From Halocaridina rubra (Eukaryota > Arthropoda > Malacostraca > Decapoda > Atyidae), in assembly GCA_037179515.1 (NCBI GenBank), contig JAXCGZ010017002.1:70001-134000 (forward strand): a stretch of 64,000 nt of DNA. The letters run 5' to 3'. Shown here piece after piece: positions 59,201-64,000 of the stretch. The notes beneath the pieces are model-generated. The model made no database searches and was not told where the DNA came from. It saw only the letters and a program-made list of their open reading frames with translations. Position 1 is the stretch's first letter, and each line of letters starts with the position of its first letter. The translations under genes were made by a program, and so were the position numbers.

Positions 59201-62200
59201 ATTTCAAGGATTACATATATGCAGCTATTTCCCTCATTTTGTGATACTTTATGGCTACCAATATTTCAATTCTTGAAGCTTTTTTTTATTTTGCTACCCT
59301 CTTGCTGTTTGCTCATTATGTATTATTCCATTGTACTGTTCCATGTTTTAGGCAGTCATAAGCTTTGCTCCTTTATTATATTTTTTGCATTATCAATACA
59401 CAGATCCAGTAATTATTTTAGGAAATTAGGTGTGGAGGACTACAGGCACATATGAAATGTATTGCTGAAAGATAATTAACTATAGAATGTTACTTGTCTT
59501 TTGATAGGTTCTGCTAGATTATCTTTGACTTGTGACTGTATACAGTACATGGTCGATATCCAGCTTATCTCTGGATCCAAGGGATTTAAACTCAATTCGT
59601 TGTGTGATTACAATTTAATGTACTGTTTATTAGGCTAATTCACTTTGCATGAGTTGTTCTGGCCTTTTGCAGAGAAAATCTTGTTAGACTTTTCACTTTT
59701 CTCTTCATAATTAACTTTTTAATTTAATCATCTATGTATAAAATGTAGATGACAAGTGATCATGAAATATGTCCTCATCTTATCTGTATGATTAGACTCA
59801 GAATTATTAGTTTTCGTCCAATAATATCAAGTACATATATTTAGTGCCAGTGCCAAGTAAAAGTTTTTACATTGTGGTTTTTCACCATTTTATGTGTCAC
59901 TGTTAATCCCCATTATGGGAGCGGACACAGACAGGTTAGAGCTTGAAGCTGAAAGTCCTTTCCTAATGCCTTCTGTTGGGCTTGAACAAGGGTTTTTTGC
60001 ATCTAGAGCCGAGTGCTCTACCCACTTTACTACTGCAGTCTCCATCTACAAGTCCTTACATATATTTGAATTACATTCCTATGAAGCATTCTTTAGTAGA
60101 CTGATTTGAATTTTGGCTTTTGAACCTTTTAGCATTTCTCTCACTGTCTCCTTTAGCATATGTCATAAGAAGCACTGAGTATTAAGAAATAAGTAGTAGT
60201 ATATATTTTATTTTCTGTTTGTCATTGAGGTGATGTGATTGGTTTACGGCATGGACTCCCTTTTCTGCTAAGAGCTAGGGCGGTACCTTCTTATATAGGA
60301 CTTTAGTTTTGGTAAGTGCGAGTGTTACCCTGAGCGAATGCCCTTTCTAACCTCAGACTGTGATGGGCCGCAAGCCCTTGACATAACGAATCAAAATCAC
60401 GAGTGTTACCATTCGGCAGCATAGTAATTTATGAGAACTGTCTATTGTCTACTTGACTTGTTCCCATATATGAGTTTGGTTAATGTTTATATAATTCTTT
60501 CTTTTTCTTTCTTTATGATTGTGACACCAGGATGGGCCAAAAAAAAAAACAACTACCCTCATCAAGCCTGGGCACGAAGAAAAAAAGAGAAACAAAGATG
60601 GGGAGTGTTGTGACTTGTCAGATGTGAAGGGATAATAAGACATGTGTAAGGAATATCCAAGAATATTCGGTGTTGATGTAGGCATAGAAAGAGAACCGTA
60701 ACTGAAGGAAGACTTAACATCGAACTGTCCAGGACAGTCTTATTTAAGTCCGCAAGACCCCTTAGCTGTTGAAGCTAATGCACAGTAGTTAAAACTTGTA
60801 TTACCAAGAATGATATACACTTGACATAGACCTAAACTCTATTGGTAATGGGTTCAATTTATATTTAATATAAACTTGAATTCCCTTTGTAACAGGTCTG
60901 AGTGACATTTAATATATGTTATATTCTTTATGAGTGCTTTATGTGCTTATAAAGTCTTATTTATAGAAAAGGTTTCACAGTGAATGTTCCTCTAAATGCA
61001 CGTTTGTAAGATTTTTTTATTCTATGCCATCAGGCTCTCTTGCTTCGGCACAAAAGCTAACTTCTAGTAAATTTTGCTATATTACCTGCAACTGATAATT
61101 TGAAGTTTACCTGACTCATAATGTTTGCTTTAGTTTTCATGTTAAGTAGTTCTAATAGTGTTTATTTATGAAAATATAGTTATTATGCAGTATGTTGTGT
61201 GTTCTGGACAAGATTTTTCAATTTACTTTTTTTTTTATATATTGTCACAAGCAAACTTGGGAGTATCTAACTGTTTTTAGTGTTGCTGTTTAAATATTTT
61301 TTCCATTGACAGGGATTTATTTACCTGAAACATTTTAGTGCCATGATGTAAAAATTGAATTGCTGGTACCACCAATTTCTTTAAGTACAGTATGAAAATG
61401 GAGGGACCATAGTAGCACAGTGGTTAGACCGCTCGACAGGCAAGTTTGACTTGTGTTCGAGCTAACTTTTGGGTATTATGAAGGGCATCCAACTTTATTA
61501 CCCCACTTCCAACTTGTCTGTGTCCACCAACAACAACATAGTATGAAAGCATAATAACTTGCATGGGACGTATTTAATATTAGTGATGGTATTTTGGGGT
61601 AAATGTTTTATTTCATGTATGTTTGCTTATTCGGACTTACTGGACCAATATGTCGTTTTTGTTATAGTTGTTTGTTGATTTATGTGTAACTATTAACCCA
61701 TTTGAATATGGATGGACACAGACAGATTGGAGCTGGGGAATTGAGGCTGGATGCTCATCCTAACACCCCAAGGCAGGCTCGAACATGGGTTCATCACTTC
61801 CCGAGTTGAGTGCCCTTAATACTGTGCTTGGAAAATTGTATTTTCCAGTTTTGTAACAGTGGTCAAACACTTTTCTTTCATGTCTTCAAAACCTCTCTTT
61901 TCCTTAACTAGTCTGCTGAGTGCATTCATGTACTAAATTGAGTCCTAAGGGAACAAAATGCATATTGATATAAGTTGAAGTTCCACATTTCTTTTTTAAT
62001 CTTCCTTATATGCATTATTGATGATTTTATTGCTGTTGGAAGCACTTCCAGGCAAGGGTGTAAAAGCAAGAAGTGTTTTATTATCTTAATGACATAATCA
62101 TGAAGAGTTAAGCTTGTCTTTAAGTTGTACTCTTGGCATAATTAAGTATAATTGTATTAATTTGACTTTTTTCTTAGTTTGTTATATTTACGTCTTGAGA

Positions 62201-62260
62201 AAAAGCTGTATTTATTGCTTGGTAACCATTTGGCTCTTTTACATAATAATAATAATAATT

Positions 62261-62291
<31 letters not shown>

Positions 62292-63793
62292 TAATAATGA
62301 TAAGCGTTAAATGTCAATTTTGTAAATGGACTCTTGCCAGTGCTACTATGTCTACTATTTGTATCAGTGTGTTTATTATATAATTGATGATATTATCAGT
62401 GTTTCTTTCATTAGGATGTTTGAAGAAACTTTAAAAATTGAAGAGTTTAAAAAGTAGATAAATATTCATAAACATGTATGGAAGCTCAAAATAGCATTAG
62501 TTTAGGAATGCAATAGATAATTTGTTGATTAAATGTCGATATTAATTTAAGAATTTCATAAAAAAATTTGTTGTCTTACAGATAGCACTCATGGTAATGC
62601 CATGATAGGCGGATGGCCTGACCATATGGAAGACCCAGGGACAGCCGTTGAAGACCTGCTGTCAGACGACCCTGAAAGTGTTGGAGTTCTTTGGCACGAT
62701 GACCCTGATTCAGGGCACCCGTTCACCAGAGCTGCTTTGCAGGGGGACGTAGCTACGCTCAGGGACCATGTGGCTCGTCAGACCTTTGATCCAAATTCCA
62801 AGAGAGCCCAGCATGCGTTGCTGGTAGCTTGTCGTGCTGGTAAGATCTAAATATTTATTTTGCTAAATGAGCCAGCTGCAACTTTCAGGACCCACAGCAA
62901 ATGCCCTGCTTACACTGTGTGAGACCCAAGCGGTGTATCAGGTGGAGAAGGGAATTGTTTCCTCCCATCATTCCTAAGTCCATAGATGTAAGGGATGGGT
63001 GAGTGGGTGTGGTGGTGAATGGATATGTACATTCTCTCGGCCTCCCCTCATACAAGGGAGATTATGGCCCCTGTATATTTTATGTGTAAGTGAATCAATA
63101 TATACCTTTAAGAGCCTATAGTCTTTTAAACATGAAACTCAATAAACAATGGAAATTACTAATAAACTGCAAACTCACTTGGTGCATAATTGTTCATGAT
63201 TCTATGTTCTTTTGAAGCACATTATATCACTTGATGTTCTGATTTATATACAAGTAAAAAACCAATACTTTTCTTTCAGGTCACGTAGAGCTGGTAAAGG
63301 TGTTACTGGAAGCTGGCGTAGACGTTCACTGCCGAGACTCAAAGTCTGGCTGGCAGCCAATCCACATTGCTACATGTAGGTATCAGTAAGCAATCTATGT
63401 ATATTAATGTTGTTGTTTGCTTTTTTATGTATCAGTATTAATCCCATATCGTATGGGGTGGATGCAGCTAAGGTGGAGCTGAGGAAATAAGGCTGGATGC
63501 CCTTTCTAATGCCCCATGAAGGGGTTGATCAAAAGTCTGTCACTTCCCGAGTCGAGGACTCTAACCACTGTGCTACTTGTATCTCCTGTTGAAGCATTAT
63601 TTTACATTATTATTTACTCCTCAGATCGTGATCATGTGGCTGTGGTCGAGGCTTTGGCCATGCATGGTGAGTGGAGGAGAGGTGTTGCTCTAGTCAGATT
63701 TCGAGGAATTACCTGTAGTCTCTTGCATTTAGCTGCAAATTTTGGGTGTTTAGCTGTGCTACGATACCTCCTCTCTCATACTGTCAGGCTTGG
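50103..63793 (+). CDS. Ankyrin-repeat protein, 5' part of gene (four coding exons, runs off the window)
   Basis: Exons at 50103-50226, 62582-62839, 63280-63375 and 63625-63793 join in one open frame with GT/AG borders and agreeing phases. The predicted product starts with a Gly-rich acidic leader, MTVDSGGGGVGGGGDTMSEA. Two or three ankyrin-type helices follow: HPFTRAALQGDVATLRDHVA, HALLVACRAGHVELVKVLLE, QPIHIATYRDHVAVVEALAM and SLLHLAANFGCLAVLRYLLS. Ankyrin repeats bind proteins, so a scaffold or adaptor role is inferred. The specific family was not recognised. The C-terminal part lies beyond the right edge. The first coding intron is about 12.4 kb and repeat-filled; the next two are about 440 and 249 bp. 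Confidence 0.8.
50831..50987. mobile_element. 157-bp MITE with TA target duplication
   Basis: The left end is CAGACACTCCCCTACTTA and the right end, reversed, is CAGAAGCTTCCCTACTTA. TA flanks both sides (50829-50830 and 50988-50989). The CAG start and TA duplication fit a Tc1/mariner-pogo relative. It lies in the first coding intron of the ankyrin gene. Confidence 0.75.
51178..51385 (+). mobile_element. SINE-C copy
   Basis: GAGAGCTAAGAGGAGTGATA in the body, then the tail TTGACTTGGCCACCCC-TTTACAAGGGGGATTGTGGCC, which can form a GGCCAC/GTGGCC stem. Matches 31955-32150. Intronic. Confidence 0.65.
51386..52684. other. Intronic DNA without a recognisable gene
   Basis: Mostly AT-rich. A GC-richer patch at 51885-52060 encodes no recognised protein. 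Just after it, a unit of about 70 bp containing TTTTCAGGCTT and GATGCTGCCAGATTTT occurs twice in tandem (about 52084-52149 and 52157-52217). Confidence 0.5.
52685..52925 (-). repeat. SINE-B, two antisense copies in tandem
   Basis: AATCCCCATCCAAATGGGGG...CAGGTTGGAGATGG, then GTTCGAATTCG (B box reversed), followed at 52830 by a second tail with AATCCCCGTTCAGATTGGGG. Confidence 0.65.
53325..53420 (-). repeat. SINE-B fragment, antisense
   Basis: TCACTATTAGTCCCCATTAT, GAGCTGGGAAATAAGGCTTG. Confidence 0.55.
53715..53870 (-). repeat. SINE-B, antisense, with tRNA-like head
   Basis: Tail AATCCCCATTATGGGGGTAG, then a head whose reverse complement reads TACCGCAGTAGCGCAGTGG, an A-box-like start. Confidence 0.65.
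54205..54350 (+). repeat. SINE-B copy
   Basis: ACCATGGTAATGTAACAGTA is a degraded head. GGAAGGGCATCCTGTC and ATCTATGTCCATCCGCA form the tail. Confidence 0.55.
54957..56330 (-). repeat. Tandem array of seven about 200-230 bp exon-like units
   Basis: Units begin near 54957, 55171, 55400, 55600, 55803, 56024 and 56239. On the minus strand most have a T-rich acceptor ending in (T)TGCAG or TTCAG and, 92-110 bp later, a donor GTGAGT. Exon-like bodies lie at about 55179-55281, 55408-55499, 55608-55699, 55811-55914 and 56032-56141. The unit at 56032 translates with SSTSSSSSPPPPTAY, like the transposase C-terminal SSPHSSSSSPPSPTV at 56306-56370. So the units look like copies of the transposase's terminal exon plus flank. 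The leftmost unit has lost its donor. Confidence 0.75.
56306..57701 (-). pseudogene. Tigger/pogo-type DDE transposase, family 2, broken
   Basis: The catalytic core reads leftward. From 57701, RQIFNMDETALFWKRMPERT has the first Asp. The frame shifts near 57440 into MKLKPVMIYHSKSPRALKDY, and LLILDNAPSHP has the second Asp near 57240. After another shift comes PNTTSLLQPMDQGVVQVLKS, with the third Asp near 57128. A degraded stretch follows, then the C-terminus with CYNEILKEKRRIAQQATIDA and a Ser/Pro-rich tail ending at 56306. The motifs match the CENP-B/Tigger DDE superfamily domain. At least three breaks, and the HTH region between 57701 and 57850 is replaced by repeat-like sequence, so it is dead. 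Confidence 0.82.
57849..58454 (-). repeat. Triplicated 5' end of the family 2 transposase gene
   Basis: Three start blocks, each reading MASKxPGKDCVSASTxKR..., begin at 58454, 58250 and 58036, so the units are about 204 and 214 bp. Each ends in a variant of KPAMHLSE. The three are in one frame and form a 270-codon ORF (58661-57849) together with upstream sequence. Each block is the start of an HTH-type DNA-binding region. The last block differs most (TPKRARKAIIFEIK). Confidence 0.8.
58748..59885. other. Intronic AT-rich DNA without a recognisable gene
   Basis: Nothing recognised between the transposon end and the next SINE. Confidence 0.5.
59890..60040 (-). repeat. SINE-B, antisense
   Basis: AATCCCCATTATGGGAGCGG, CAGGTTAGAGCTTG, then a degraded head with GAGTGCTCTACCCACTTTAC. 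Confidence 0.6.
60225..60420 (-). mobile_element. SINE-A, antisense
   Basis: CTAACCTCAGACTGTGATGG and CCTTCTTATATAGGACTT match the 28071-28265 family. The tRNA-like head lies at the right end (TGATTCGTTATGTCAAGGGC on the minus strand). Confidence 0.65.
60510..60760 (+). repeat. Single-arm copy of the foldback/LINE-3'-end repeat
   Basis: GTGACACCAGGATGGGCC, CTCATCAAGCCTGGGCACGA and GAACCGTAACTGAAGGAAGA follow closely the order seen at 1-225. No reverse arm is present here. Confidence 0.6.
61403..61530 (+). mobile_element. SINE-B, best preserved sense copy
   Basis: The tRNA-like head reads GGACCATAGTAGCACAGTGG (A box) and TTGTGTTCGAGCT (B box), then GAAGGGCATCCAACTTTATT and CCAACTTGTCTGTGTCCACC. 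The head resembles tRNAs with TAGCNCAGTGG, but the element is not a functional tRNA. Confidence 0.7.
61685..61830 (-). repeat. SINE-B, antisense
   Basis: CACAGACAGATTGGAGCTGG, TCGAACATGGGTTCATCACT. Confidence 0.6.
62243..62303. repeat. (AAT)n microsatellite
   Basis: Imperfect AAT/ATA trinucleotide run with ATGATA interruptions in the intron upstream of exon 62582. Confidence 0.9.
62582..62839 (+). other. Ankyrin gene exon 2
   Basis: The acceptor TTGTCTTACAG ends at 62581 and the donor G|GTAAGA starts at 62840. It carries the acidic segment EDLLSDDPESVGVLWHDD and the first ankyrin-like helices. Both borders are phase 1. Confidence 0.85.
62875..63085 (+). mobile_element. SINE-C copy, intronic
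   Basis: GCTTACACTGTGTGAGACCC in the body, and the tail TCGGCCTCCCCTCATACAAGGGAG then TTATGGCC. It fills much of the 440-bp intron. Confidence 0.55.
63280..63375 (+). other. Ankyrin gene exon 3
   Basis: The acceptor TACTTTTCTTTCAG ends at 63279 and the donor ACAT|GTAGGT starts at 63376. It encodes HVELVKVLLEAGVDVHCRDS and WQPIHIAT, one ankyrin repeat boundary. Phase 1 at both ends. Confidence 0.85.
63420..63580 (-). mobile_element. SINE-B filling a 249-bp intron
   Basis: AATCCCATATCGTATGGGGT, CTGGATGCCCTTTCTAATGC, then the reversed tRNA-like head CCGAGTCGAGGACTC...CCACTGTGCTAC. It accounts for about two thirds of the intron 63376-63624. Confidence 0.7.
63625..63793 (+). other. Ankyrin gene exon 4
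   Basis: The acceptor TTTACTCCTCAG ends at 63624 and the donor TTGG|GTAAGT starts at 63794. It encodes YRDHVAVVEALAMHG and SLLHLAANFGCLAVLRYLLS. An internal ATG|GTGAGT at 63667 is a weaker alternative donor, but reading through keeps a good ankyrin repeat. Confidence 0.8.
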
Positions 63794-64000
63794 GTAAGTG
63801 ATCCGTGATTCTTCTTCTTTTTCCAGTATGTGCAGGACACGAAGCTTAGTCTGTGATTTAGTGAATATTGATTAATATACCTCTTGATTTATGTGCTCAG
63901 TTTTACAGATCACTTTAAATGTAAAATTGCTCTTCATCACATTGAGAGAGATTTACGTGTAATTTGCTCATTTATTAGATTAGAGCTTGTGCATTTCATA

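Noticed and set aside
61403..61470. A functional tRNA gene
   Set aside because: Same reasoning: it is one of many dispersed SINE-B heads.

Overview
This window is eukaryotic: two interrupted host genes sit in AT-rich DNA dominated by transposable elements and very long (TA)n microsatellites. The mix of Tigger/pogo-type DNA transposons, RTE-, CR1-, Jockey- and I-like LINEs, and tRNA-derived SINEs fits an arthropod. It most resembles a decapod crustacean genome (shrimp, crab or crayfish), but that is inferred from the repeat mix, not from a diagnostic gene. No rRNA, functional tRNA, CRISPR array, LTR retrotransposon or virus was seen.

Layout. 1-0.7 kb: repeat debris. 1.03-2.84 kb (+): coding exon of a glutamine-rich C2H2/C2HC zinc-finger protein, then a probable 3' UTR with a minisatellite that repeats AATAAA and a final poly(A) signal near 4.06 kb. 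4.3-7.9 kb: (TA)n tracts, a short SINE and no gene. 7.9-31.4 kb: an almost gapless chain of TA-flanked Tigger-like elements of two families. Family 1 has ends CAGTGATCC-like and family 2 has ends CACCTAGTTC. The elements are joined by (TA)n tracts and carry nested RTE and CR1 LINEs. It includes one near-complete transposase pseudogene and one uninterrupted CR1-type reverse transcriptase ORF. 31.5-37 kb: SINEs, LINE fragments and a hairpin. 37.2-46.8 kb: an old I-like LINE (gag-like ORF, endonuclease, RT, RNase H) split by two later LINE insertions, one of them with a clear 11-bp target duplication. 46.8-50 kb: SINE pieces, unique AT-rich DNA and a large inverted repeat. 50.1-63.8 kb (+): the start of an ankyrin-repeat gene with four readable coding exons. 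Its first coding intron is about 12.4 kb and holds a 4-kb Tigger-like element (family 2) plus many SINEs. The gene runs on past the right edge.

How the parts relate. The two host genes show no functional link. The mobile elements interact by parasitism and nesting. Short SINEs look built from the 5' and 3' ends of the resident RTE LINE. Non-autonomous Tigger copies derive from the autonomous one by a deletion between two GGTAA motifs. The (TA)n tracts seem to serve as landing sites or seams for TA-targeting transposons. The most unusual structure is the family 2 element at 54.7-58.7 kb, whose transposase gene has a tandem array of exon-like units at its 3' end and a triplicated 5' end.
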